In this document: positions 1 to 6,945 of the stretch, in pieces
Layout of the letters: every line of letters starts with the position of its first letter
Position numbering within the stretch: the stretch's first letter is position 1
NCBI GenBank assembly: GCA_014305015.1
Contig: JACRUB010000093.1
Location: 1-10,042 of the forward strand
DNA: 10,042 bases
Direction: 5' to 3'
Source of the DNA: Vulcanimicrobiota bacterium
Lineage (GTDB): Bacteria; Vulcanimicrobiota; Vulcanimicrobiia; Vulcanimicrobiales; Vulcanimicrobiaceae
Program-made: the position numbers and the translations under genes
The notes under the pieces: model-generated
Databases searched by the model: none
The model's input: the letters and a program-made list of their open reading frames with translations, nothing else
Told to the model about the DNA's origin: nothing

Positions 1-290
1 GCCTGAGCCAGAACCGCGTCGACCTCGGTCTTGCTACCGACGTTGTGCGCGATAACAAAGTCTGTTGCACAATGATCGGTTTTAGGAAGACCGGAGTCAT
101 AGGCGATGTCTGAACGCGACCAGAGCGCTAAGCGCAGTCCCGGCTGGAGATCAAAAAAAGCGACTGCGCCGTGCTCGAATTCCGTGCCGACGATTCCTTG
201 CGTTGCGAGGCCTAAGCCATCCCGGTAGAACGTCAACGCGCCTCGCAAGTCGTCGACTCCTAGCGTAACCAGTGTGATGTGCGGCTTCAT
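1..290 (-). CDS. VOC family (glyoxalase/bleomycin-resistance fold) protein, N-terminal part
   Basis: This gene begins at ATG 290 and runs off the window at base 1, so 96 residues are visible. It opens with MKPHITLVTLGVDDL followed by an FYRDGLGL segment at about residues 21-28. This is the usual start of a VOC-fold domain: a first beta strand, then a helix carrying the FY.d.LG motif. The segments EFEHGAVAFFDL (38-49) and LRLALW (52-57) fit the following strands, and His4 is a possible metal-ligand position. VOC proteins include glyoxalases, dioxygenases and antibiotic-binding proteins, so the substrate cannot be named. The start codon overlaps the aspS stop by four bases (ATGA, 287-290), which suggests coupled translation. 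No signal peptide or membrane segment is seen in the visible part. The family call is firm; the function is open. Confidence 0.85.
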   Translation of the reverse strand, partial: MKPHITLVTLGVDDLRGALTFYRDGLGLATQGIVGTEFEHGAVAFFDLQPGLRLALWSRSDIAYDSGLPKTDHCATDFVIAHNVGSKTEVDAVLAQ

Positions 291-2068
291 TTCGAGGGAC
301 CAAGCTGCTGCTTGATTTCTAAGGATAGATCGCGCAGAAGCCGGACCGGGACCGGCGTCGGCGCATCCATCATCACGTCGCGCGCCATTTGATTCTTCGG
401 AAACGCGATCACGTCGCGAATATTTGTTTCGCCAACCGCCAGCATCACGATGCGGTCGATACCGAGTGCCATCCCACCGTGGGGCGGCGCTCCATAATCG
501 AGCGCGCGCACGAAGAAGCCGAACCGCTCCTCGATTTGCTCGTCCGTCATGCCAAGCATACTGAAGATCTTGCGCTGAAAATCGGGCTTGTGAATGCGAA
601 TCGAACCGCTCCCAAGCTCAAAGCCGTTGAGCACCATGTCATAATGCTGGGCACGCATCGCAAGCGGGTCGGTTTGCAGTAAATCCCACTGGTCGTCGTT
701 TGGCGCGGTAAACGGGTGGTGCGCGGGCGCAGGTCCGCCGGTTTCCTCATCTTTTTCAAAGAGCGGGAAATCCGTTACCCATGCGAATGCAAATTTCGCC
801 GGATCGCGCAGTCCGCAGCGCTCGCCGATTTCGTTGCGCATCTTGCCCGCAATCGTCAGTGCCTCGTTACGCTCGCCGGCGAAGAGCAACAGCGCATCAC
901 CTTGTTGCGCTTCGAGCATATGTGTAATCAGTTTCGGTGTTTCTTCATCGAGAAACTTGGCGATCGGGCTCTTGATACCGTCGGTACCGAGCGCAATATA
1001 CACAAGGCCCTTCGCGCCGAATTGCTTCGCCAGTTCCGTCAGCGCATCGAATTCGCGGCGCGAAAGGGAGGCGCCGCCGGGATACTGCAAACCGATAACC
1101 GCTTGATCAGGATGTTCTGCTGCATCGCGAAAGAGTTTGAACTCGGAGCTCGAGAACGCGCCGGAAACGTCTTTAAGTTCAAGCGCAAAACGCAAGTCGG
1201 GCTTATCGCTGCCGAAGCGATGCATCACTTCCTCGTGCTTGAAGCGCGGGAACGGATGCGGCAGCTCGACGCCGAGTGCCTCTTTCCAAACGTGAATCAT
1301 GCACGATTCCATGAGTTCGAGCACGTCTTCTTGGGATGCAAAGGACATCTCGACGTCGACTTGCGTGAACTCGGGTTGGCGGTCGGCGCGCAGATCTTCA
1401 TCGCGCATGCATCGCGCGATTTGCATGTAGCGGCCGAAGCCCGCGATCATTAAAATTTGCTTGAGCAACTGCGGCGATTGCGGCAGGGCATAAAACGTTC
1501 CATGATGCAGGCGGCTGGGCACAAGATAGTCACGGGCGCCTTCCGGCGTCGATTTGATGAGCATCGGCGTTTCGATTTCAACAAAATTGCGGGAGTCGAA
1601 ATAATCACGCATGGCTTTGACGATCCGGTGGCGGGTGCGAATGTTGCGCTGCAAACGCGGACGGCGCAAGTCCAGATACCGGTACTCCATGCGCAGGTTC
1701 TCATCGATGTCTTCATCGGATGCGATTGGAAACGGCGGCACGAGCGCACGGCTGTGAATCAAGAGATCATCGACCGTAACTTCAATTTCGCCCGTTGCGA
1801 GCTTCGGATTCTCGGTTCCCGCCGGGCGTCGCTGCACGGATCCTCGCACTCGAATGACGTCTTCATGGCGCAGCGTCTCCGCTTGGGCAAACGCGGCAAT
1901 CTTAGGATCGAACACGACTTGTGTGATGCCGTCCGCGTCGCGGATGTCCACGAAGATCAGGCCGCCATGGTCGCGCCGGCGGTTCACCCAACCGTTGAGT
2001 TCGACCGCCAAGTCTGCATCCGAGGCTACAAGCGCACCGCAGGTTCGCTGTATCGCTGTCTTATCCAC
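287..2068 (-). CDS. aspS: Aspartyl-tRNA synthetase, bacterial type, probably non-discriminating
   Basis: This class II synthetase charges tRNA with aspartate in the cytoplasm. At 593 residues it has the usual bacterial length. The order is an N-terminal OB-fold anticodon-binding domain (about 1-110, with WVNRRRDHGGLIF at 27-39), the catalytic core with motif 2 at 221-241 (RDEDLRADRQPEFTQ), the bacterial GAD insertion at roughly 290-410, and motif 3 at 532-545 (GMALGIDRIVML). The loop GSGSIRIH lies at 486-493. His34 and Gly84 (in RPAGTEN) match what is seen in enzymes that also charge tRNA-Asn, whereas the discriminating E. coli enzyme has Leu in the DHGG position. The non-discriminating call is inferred from these residues. 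The start is GTG 2068, the first codon giving the standard N-terminus. It overlaps the upstream glycosyltransferase stop by eight bases and has a purine-rich stretch seven bases before it. A housekeeping tRNA synthetase in a glycan operon is unexpected. Confidence 0.98.
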   Translation of the reverse strand: MDKTAIQRTCGALVASDADLAVELNGWVNRRRDHGGLIFVDIRDADGITQVVFDPKIAAFAQAETLRHEDVIRVRGSVQRRPAGTENPKLATGEIEVTVDDLLIHSRALVPPFPIASDEDIDENLRMEYRYLDLRRPRLQRNIRTRHRIVKAMRDYFDSRNFVEIETPMLIKSTPEGARDYLVPSRLHHGTFYALPQSPQLLKQILMIAGFGRYMQIARCMRDEDLRADRQPEFTQVDVEMSFASQEDVLELMESCMIHVWKEALGVELPHPFPRFKHEEVMHRFGSDKPDLRFALELKDVSGAFSSSEFKLFRDAAEHPDQAVIGLQYPGGASLSRREFDALTELAKQFGAKGLVYIALGTDGIKSPIAKFLDEETPKLITHMLEAQQGDALLLFAGERNEALTIAGKMRNEIGERCGLRDPAKFAFAWVTDFPLFEKDEETGGPAPAHHPFTAPNDDQWDLLQTDPLAMRAQHYDMVLNGFELGSGSIRIHKPDFQRKIFSMLGMTDEQIEERFGFFVRALDYGAPPHGGMALGIDRIVMLAVGETNIRDVIAFPKNQMARDVMMDAPTPVPVRLLRDLSLEIKQQLGPSK

Positions 2069-2966
2069 TGCTATTCTTCTCTCTAAGAGCCGATTTAATT
2101 CCGGACACGTAGTAATATTGCTGCACGACGTCGCGCGCGAATTTTGAATCTTGCGCGCGGCGGTCGAAATAGCCGAGCACCCAAGGCATCGTGGTCAAGA
2201 GTGAATGCAAACCAAGGGAGACCGGCGTCATCCCCAAATTCGCCATCACTTTAAAATGCGGATGCTTGCGATAGAAGCGCACGGTCGAGCGGCCTGCCAG
2301 TTTCATTTTTTCGACCTGATCTTCGTGCGGCACAAACTGCAGATGATAATTCACCGCGCGCGGTTCGTAGCAAATCGTCACGCCGGCCTGCTCCAGGCGA
2401 TACCCGAGCTCGAGATCTTCATGGCCGTAGCCGGTGAAGTTTTCATCGAAACCGCCGACCTGGAGCAAATCTTGCCTCCGGACCGAGGCATTGCCGGTTA
2501 GAAAATACAGCCAGGTGAGCGTCTTGCGATCCGGCTTGTGCAGTGGCGCACGCAACTCCGGCTGGTCGCGCTTTTGCTCGTACTCTTGCAGGTTCTTAAC
2601 CTGCACTTCGAGTCCGACGACGGCAATTTTCTCGCCGCCTTCGTGCCGCTCCAAGTGGCGGCGTAGTAAATCTGGTGAGGCGATGATATCCGAATCGTTG
2701 AAAAGCACAAGCTCGCCGCTTGCCGCCGCAATGCCGGCGTTGCGGGCCGCGCCACGTCCGCTATATGCGCCTGGCAGATGCCGCACGCTCGGCGCTTCGC
2801 GCGCCGCTTGCGCCAGGTACTCCGCCGTACCGTCGCTGGATTGCGAGTCGGCGATAATCAACTCGTACAGATCGCGCGGCAAATCCTGAGCGAGCAGCGA
2901 CGGAATCGTATGCTGCAGCTCTTCGAGGCGATTGTAGGTCGGAATGACGACAGATATCTTCGGCAT
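2061..2966 (-). CDS. Family 2 glycosyltransferase (third paralogue, 301 aa)
   Basis: This is a GT-A fold glycosyltransferase that would move a sugar from a nucleotide donor to a growing glycan at the cytoplasmic face of the membrane. The N-terminus MPKISVVIPTYNR is the classic GT2 opening. The metal-binding motif is DSD at 91-93 (LVLFNDSDI), and the catalytic-region motif GYGHEDLELGYRL lies at about 179-191, resembling the Glyco_transf_7C type. His208 follows at the conserved YH position. The C-terminal part (about 215-301) is helical and basic and shares its layout with the other two GT2 genes here. I chose ATG 2966, four bases after the preceding stop. An in-frame TTG at 2987 would add seven residues that overlap the upstream gene. 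No clear Shine-Dalgarno site is seen, so coupling to the upstream gene is likely. Compared with its two paralogues it has DSD instead of DDD and GHED instead of GWED, so its donor may differ. The donor and acceptor are unknown. Confidence 0.9.
   Translation of the reverse strand: MPKISVVIPTYNRLEELQHTIPSLLAQDLPRDLYELIIADSQSSDGTAEYLAQAAREAPSVRHLPGAYSGRGAARNAGIAAASGELVLFNDSDIIASPDLLRRHLERHEGGEKIAVVGLEVQVKNLQEYEQKRDQPELRAPLHKPDRKTLTWLYFLTGNASVRRQDLLQVGGFDENFTGYGHEDLELGYRLEQAGVTICYEPRAVNYHLQFVPHEDQVEKMKLAGRSTVRFYRKHPHFKVMANLGMTPVSLGLHSLLTTMPWVLGYFDRRAQDSKFARDVVQQYYYVSGIKSALREKNSSG
2076..2083 (-). promoter_or_regulatory. Probable ribosome binding site of aspS
   Basis: On the minus strand GAGAGAAG lies inside the last codons of the upstream GT2 gene. 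Seven bases separate it from GTG 2068. It is an imperfect Shine-Dalgarno match but supports the GTG start, which has no nearby ATG alternative giving the conserved N-terminus. Confidence 0.4.
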
Positions 2967-2970
2967 ACTT

Positions 2971-3951
2971 TTATAGTAAGGACGCAACGGCGTTGTGAAC
3001 GTCGCGACGCAATTGCGCGAGCGACGCCGGCGTAGCGGCTGCCGGCTTGCGAACGAGTGCGTGCGCGACGCGATACGGTGCCCATTCCTGCGAACTCAGC
3101 CGGAAGTAGCGGTGTTCGAAGGCTACAACGGTTGGCCTGCGCATCGCACTTGCGACATGAGTCGCACCGGTATCCACCGTCACGATGCATGCAGCCCGCT
3201 CGAAGGCCGCGGCCCACTGATGAAACGAAAGACCGCCCACGACCGCATCGGCGCTCCCCGCATCGCGAATCGCCGCCGCTTGCGCATTGCATTCCGGTCC
3301 GTACGTGACCACGACGGGCAAGCCGAATTCGCGTAACTCAGAGATGATCTGCAGCGCGTTTTCAAGCGTGGAGCCTTTCGTAAACCAGCGAACGCCTAAA
3401 TGAAAAACAACGGGACTCTCAGGTAAGAACGCGACCGCATCGCGGTCGGCATCCGTGATGTCGATGCGCAAATCCGGAATGCGCTCTCTTGCGCCCGCGA
3501 GCGCGACAACATTGAGCAACTGCTCCACTTCGTGAATCACCGGGCGTTCCGGGTGTTTCTCGCAAAGGGCAGGGTCCGCCGACGAAAGGGCGAGTTCGGT
3601 CAAATAAAACCCCGCGGTAAGGCGCGAGAGGTAACGACGCGCGTACGTGTAGCCAACCCGCTGCTTTGCGCGGGTTGCTCCGACGATGGTGAAGTCTCGC
3701 GTAAGCGGTGCAAGCGCGATTGCGATATCGAGTTGATTTTGAAACTGCGCGCCGAACGCCGCGGGCTTGCACTGCGCATCGAGCGCCACCGTTTCATCGA
3801 CATCGGTGTTGCGCTCCATCACGACGGCGTTGTACTCGCTGCACAGCATCGTGATATGCGCATCGGGAAAGGATCGCCTCACCGTCGCAATCGCAGGCGT
3901 CGAAAGAATGAGATCGCCCACCCGATCGGTTCGCGTTAAGAGGATGCGCAT
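2971..3951 (-). CDS. Family 9 glycosyltransferase (heptosyltransferase-like, 326 aa)
   Basis: GT9 enzymes such as WaaC, WaaF and WaaQ transfer heptose from ADP-heptose to the LPS core, and this protein has that GT-B layout. The N-terminus MRILLTRTDRVGDLILSTPA places Asp13 where the catalytic Asp of WaaC lies. The nucleotide-binding C-terminal motif is VTVDTGATHVASAMRRPTV at 257-275, with Asp260 and His265. A HEVEQLL segment at 140-146 is shared with the GT9 gene at 6035-6937. The segment VVFHLGVRWFTKG (181-193) replaces the usual HPGAS...KRWP region. The length is close to family average. The start ATG 3951 follows the only wide junction in the operon and has no visible ribosome binding site, though a TGA stop in another frame overlaps it (TGATG). 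The next gene begins four bases after its stop. A heptose donor is inferred from the family and from the rfaE-type genes upstream. Confidence 0.9.
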   Translation of the reverse strand: MRILLTRTDRVGDLILSTPAIATVRRSFPDAHITMLCSEYNAVVMERNTDVDETVALDAQCKPAAFGAQFQNQLDIAIALAPLTRDFTIVGATRAKQRVGYTYARRYLSRLTAGFYLTELALSSADPALCEKHPERPVIHEVEQLLNVVALAGARERIPDLRIDITDADRDAVAFLPESPVVFHLGVRWFTKGSTLENALQIISELREFGLPVVVTYGPECNAQAAAIRDAGSADAVVGGLSFHQWAAAFERAACIVTVDTGATHVASAMRRPTVVAFEHRYFRLSSQEWAPYRVAHALVRKPAAATPASLAQLRRDVHNAVASLL

Positions 3952-4120
3952 CAGTGGCGTGGCTCAGGGGTTTGTTGCAGAAGATCGGGATGCATTTTCC
4001 GTCGATTCGAGACGCGAGGAGCGCGCAACGCCGTTGCGTTGTAAGCGAGGAGCAACGAAGAAGCGGCGGAAAAGGCGCCCGATATTTTGCAAATGAACTC
4101 CTGGGTCACGACACTACTCG
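3952..4120 (-). other. 169-base gap holding two candidate small ORFs and a hairpin
   Basis: This is the only junction in the window wider than about ten bases. Two overlapping small minus-strand ORFs could fill it. One runs from GTG 4109 to a TGA that overlaps the ATG of the next gene (52 residues, with a mildly hydrophobic stretch near residues 8-28). The other runs from TTG 4092 to TGA 3964 (42 residues, strongly basic, beginning LQNIGRLFRRFF) and has an AGGAG at 4102-4098, five bases before its start. Neither resembles a family I know. The gap also carries a short hairpin near its middle. I see no convincing -35/-10 pair and no U-rich terminator tail. Either ORF could be a chance reading frame. 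Confidence 0.35.
4026..4041 (-). other. Small RNA hairpin in the gap
   Basis: The minus strand reads CAACGC AACG GCGTTG, a perfect six-base-pair stem with a four-base loop. It is not followed by a run of U, so it is not a standard intrinsic terminator. The same bases also contain a perfect 15-base odd palindrome at 4024-4038 (seven bases each side of one centre base). It could be an RNA processing or stabilising element, a protein site, or chance. Confidence 0.3.
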
Positions 4121-5023
4121 TTACTCGTCTTGGGCGCGCGCCCGCTCGAGTTCTTCGAAGTACGCACCGGCCGCCATACGGCGCGCCGCCCACAGTTGCC
4201 GTGCACTTAGCGGCTGATCCGGTTTTGGCGCGCCGTACATCGCTTTGAAGTGATGCATCATTCCGACACCATTCGTCCATTTATGAAGTAAGCGTTGCGA
4301 CGCCGTGTTACCGGTGGCCAGCCGCGCGCGCCAATTCGGGTGCAATTTTGCAAGCTGCACCGCGGTACGCGCTTGCGCGCGCGCTTGCCGGATCATCCCC
4401 TCGAGATTCGAGGCTTTTGGACGTGGCTTATAGTGAAACGCGATCGCCTTCTTGTTCAAAATCGATTTTAACCCGAGTGCGCGAAGCCGCAGGCCGACAT
4501 CGATGTCTTCCCAGCCGTATTCCGAGAAGTTTTCATTGAAGCCGCCGATCTCGCGAATGGTTGCCAGCGGAACGGAAACATTGCTTGTCCAAAAAAAGTT
4601 TCCGCTGTAATGCCGGATCGAGTAAATCGGCGGCGGCAGATTGTCGAAGCTCTCCGTATTGATCACCGCACCGCGAATAACGTCGCGCCGATGCTGCGCG
4701 TGCGTTGCAAGATGCTCGGCGACGAATGCCGGAGTCGGCAAAACATCGTCGTCGATAAAGATGATGCGTTCGCCGGTTGAGGCCGCGATGCCGGCATTGC
4801 GCCCACGTGCAAGGCCCGAATTCTCTTGATTGATGACCGTGAACGTGCAAGTCGCACGCGCGCGCGCCCGCTCGATGACAGCTGGCGTGTCATCGGTCGA
4901 GCCATCATTGACCAGCACGACTTCGTACGCATCGTGCCCGGCGGTCTGCTCGAAACATGCTTCCAACACGCGCCCCAACAGATGGGCCCGGTTGTAGGTA
5001 CAGAGTTGAATAGTCGCTTGCAT
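4121..5023 (-). CDS. Family 2 glycosyltransferase (second paralogue, 300 aa)
   Basis: This GT-A fold enzyme is predicted to add a sugar to a cell-envelope glycan. It opens with MQATIQLCTYNR, has VLVNDGSTD at 37-44 for nucleotide binding, the metal-binding triad DDD at 91-93 (IIFIDDDVL), and GWEDIDVGLRLR at 170-181 as the probable catalytic acidic motif, followed by His197. The C-terminal 100 residues are basic and helical and end in YFEELERARAQ, which resembles YVAELERGLEQ at the end of the GT2 gene at 6946-7830. The DDD and GWED motifs fall at the same residue numbers in both, so they are probably paralogues. The ATG at 5023 shares one base with the stop of the preceding GT9 gene (TGATG), indicating tight coupling. 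A purine-rich GAAAGAG lies seven bases upstream of the ATG. No membrane segment is evident. Substrates are unknown. Confidence 0.92.
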   Translation of the reverse strand: MQATIQLCTYNRAHLLGRVLEACFEQTAGHDAYEVVLVNDGSTDDTPAVIERARARATCTFTVINQENSGLARGRNAGIAASTGERIIFIDDDVLPTPAFVAEHLATHAQHRRDVIRGAVINTESFDNLPPPIYSIRHYSGNFFWTSNVSVPLATIREIGGFNENFSEYGWEDIDVGLRLRALGLKSILNKKAIAFHYKPRPKASNLEGMIRQARAQARTAVQLAKLHPNWRARLATGNTASQRLLHKWTNGVGMMHHFKAMYGAPKPDQPLSARQLWAARRMAAGAYFEELERARAQDE

Positions 5024-6045
5024 CAGAGCGCTCTTTCGCCGCTACGCGCCAGCAGTCCAGCGAGCGAGGCCAGAACTCGCGGCACGGCGAGGTTTGCAAC
5101 GCATAGATAGTCGGGGCACGTCTCCATTCGCTCGCCCGGACGGCACGCAAAGGATGCTCGCGAGGTTGCTACGCGCATACCGAGCGGCGCCCACCGATCC
5201 GGAAAATCCGCCTGGAGTGGAAAGATGCCGACGGTCGGTGTGCCCACGGCAGCGGCAACGTGCATTGGGCCGCTGTGCATGACCAGAAAAAATTCAGCAC
5301 GTTGCGCGATCGCCGCGAAAGCGCCGATGGAGGTTTCGCCCGCAAATGAAATTGCGCTGGTTGCCGCTGCGAGCGGAGCCACAACTGCGGCGTCGGCGGA
5401 AGTACCGCTAACGAGCATGGTAACGCCGTACCGCGCTTGCAGCTCCCGCACGAGTGCGATCCAGCCTTCAACCGGCCACTGCGGACGATTTGGCGAGACC
5501 GAACAGGTGGGATGAACGACTGCGAAGCGTCCCGTTACCGCATGCGCACTCAAAATGCGCACGGCGTCGTCGCGATCGCGTTGGGTTACCTCGAAATGGG
5601 GCCTTGGATTGGCGGCGTCGCATCCCAGTGCTCGGGCGTAGTCGAGAAGAATCTGCGACCAATGCGTCGTGACATCGCCGGTTTCGCTGCGCACATCAAC
5701 CTGATGCGTGAAGAGGCGCGAATACAAGCGTCGCGATTGGCCCGCACGAATGCGAATGCGTGCGCGAAACGGAATCTCAGCCGTCCGCTGCGTGGCCCAA
5801 GTGACGATACTCGCGGCGTACCGGCCTCTAAATCGTTCCGCAATTTCCTTTACCGGTTGGCCACCGTCTACAAAAACGTCGGCGATTTCGGGAACGTGTT
5901 CGAGCGTCTCGCGGTGCCCCGGTAGCGTGAGGGCGTCCACCGCATCATATTTGTTTAGCAGCGCGTGGGCGCAGATCGATGCAAGAAGCGAGTCGCCGAT
6001 TCCGCCGCCGGCACAAACTAGAAGCGCGCGCGACTCAGCCGGCAT
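5023..6045 (-). CDS. Family 9 glycosyltransferase (heptosyltransferase-like, 340 aa)
   Basis: This GT-B enzyme is related to the LPS heptosyltransferases. The N-terminal motif GGGIGDSLLAS lies at 13-23, with Asp18 in the place of the catalytic Asp. The segment AVVHPTCSVSPNRPQWPVEGW at 175-195 (region only) is the family's phosphate/donor-binding stretch. The C-terminal nucleotide-binding motif is HSGPMHVAAAVGTPTVGIF at 257-275. In most family members this last motif starts with Asp (DSG or DTG); here the residue is His257, and both other GT9 genes in the window keep the Asp. Cysteines near the C-terminus (301, 310, 315) resemble those in other GT9 proteins. The longer in-frame start at 6147 would overlap the upstream gene by over 100 bases, so I chose ATG 6045, which gives a standard start and an 11-base overlap with the preceding stop. 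Its stop is coupled to the next GT2 gene. Donor and acceptor are inferred only from the family. Confidence 0.9.
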   Translation of the reverse strand: MPAESRALLVCAGGGIGDSLLASICAHALLNKYDAVDALTLPGHRETLEHVPEIADVFVDGGQPVKEIAERFRGRYAASIVTWATQRTAEIPFRARIRIRAGQSRRLYSRLFTHQVDVRSETGDVTTHWSQILLDYARALGCDAANPRPHFEVTQRDRDDAVRILSAHAVTGRFAVVHPTCSVSPNRPQWPVEGWIALVRELQARYGVTMLVSGTSADAAVVAPLAAATSAISFAGETSIGAFAAIAQRAEFFLVMHSGPMHVAAAVGTPTVGIFPLQADFPDRWAPLGMRVATSRASFACRPGERMETCPDYLCVANLAVPRVLASLAGLLARSGERAL

Positions 6046-6937
6046 CGGGAAATTCCGCGATCGTGCAGACGGTCGCCCAAGGCGCCCATTGCCGGACTTG
6101 CGCCTCGTAGTTACGGGTTTCGAAAAGATCGGTGCATCGCACCCCAACCATCCCGGCTACATGAGCGGCACCGGTATCAGGCGTGAGGAGATGCGCCGCG
6201 CCGGCAATGACGTTTTTCCAATCAACCACCGAATCACAGTAGCGCATTTGCAGCGCGGCACGTTCGCCAAGTTCCTTGCCGAGTTCTTGTTCGGAACGCG
6301 CGCAGAGACCGCTCCAACCGTGTGCGCCAAGTTTGCCGAGCCATGCACGTACTACCTCGGGGGTGCGCTTTGGGGACAGCCATTTGGAGGTTACTTGAAC
6401 CACTTGTGCACCGGACGGCTCAATTTCTTGCTCGAGAATAAGCGATCGCAACCGGTTTCTTTCTTTCGTTGGGTACTGTTCGCTGTGGAGTCCGCGGCCC
6501 AATTGAAAAAGCGTTTCAACTTCGTGCCTGGGCCTGGACGGCTGTGCCGCAGGCCGGTCTATTGCCGCGGTCAATTCGCGACGCGCCCACCACGATTTGA
6601 ACGGTTTCTGCCATCCGTTGTGAAAACCAACACGCTGCGGAATGCCGGCAAGTCTGGCAAACGTATAGGCTTGCGGTTCTTCCGATGCGACCAGTGCGAT
6701 GTCATAGTGCGCCACTTTGGCGTCCGCCAAAGCCGGTTCCCACGTCTGCTGCGTGTAGCCATGCTTGGGCCAGGGTATGCGTTCAAGCACGTGCACGCGC
6801 TCGAACGTGCGGGGTGCAAAAATTTCCGCATTTCGCGTCGTCAGCACGGCGCTCACGCTGTGTCCCGCATCGCGTAGCGCCGCGATCAGCGGCGTGCATG
6901 CCAGCGCGTCCCCAATCCCGTCAACGCGAACAAGCAC
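6035..6937 (-). CDS. Family 9 glycosyltransferase (heptosyltransferase-like, about 300 aa)
   Basis: This predicted GT-B enzyme would move heptose or a similar sugar from a nucleotide donor to the core oligosaccharide. Starting at GTG 6937 the protein opens VLVRVDGIGDALACTPLIAA, with Asp10 in the catalytic position. The C-terminal donor-binding motif is PDTGAAHVAGMVG at 253-265. A HEVETLF segment at 138-144 matches HEVEQLL at nearly the same place in the GT9 gene at 2971-3951. The segment QVTSKWLSPKRTPEVV (181-196) replaces the usual HPGAS...KRWP stretch. The frame stays open to 7075, but that start would overlap the upstream GT2 gene by 130 bases and gives a non-family N-terminus. GTG 6937 lies eight bases after the GT2 stop; it is the best choice although no ribosome binding site is visible. 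The start is therefore uncertain by a few codons. The 300-residue length is slightly short for the family. Confidence 0.88.
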   Translation of the reverse strand: MLVRVDGIGDALACTPLIAALRDAGHSVSAVLTTRNAEIFAPRTFERVHVLERIPWPKHGYTQQTWEPALADAKVAHYDIALVASEEPQAYTFARLAGIPQRVGFHNGWQKPFKSWWARRELTAAIDRPAAQPSRPRHEVETLFQLGRGLHSEQYPTKERNRLRSLILEQEIEPSGAQVVQVTSKWLSPKRTPEVVRAWLGKLGAHGWSGLCARSEQELGKELGERAALQMRYCDSVVDWKNVIAGAAHLLTPDTGAAHVAGMVGVRCTDLFETRNYEAQVRQWAPWATVCTIAEFPDAG

Positions 6938-6945
6938 TATGCGCG

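Noticed and set aside
716..2086. Plus-strand open frames of 245 and 209 codons
   Set aside because: Both lie opposite aspS, which is certain, and show no family features.
4024..4041. The gap hairpin as an intrinsic terminator
   Set aside because: No U-rich tract follows the stem on the minus strand.
4115..4128. Tandem seven-base repeat (TACTCGT twice, plus strand) at the stop of the GT2 gene
   Set aside because: Two copies of seven bases are too few to call a repeat element. It only explains why the stop region looks duplicated.
4110..4280. Extension of the 52-residue gap ORF back to 4280
   Set aside because: It runs through the C-terminal coding sequence of the GT2 gene in another frame. 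Only the part in the gap could be meaningful.
6046..6147. Upstream extension of the GT9 gene at 5023-6045
   Set aside because: It would overlap the preceding GT9 gene by over 100 bases and does not look like a GT9 N-terminus.
5708..6877. A 389-codon open frame on the plus strand
   Set aside because: It lies opposite two GT9 genes with clear motifs and spans their junction. Its sequence is basic and motif-free.
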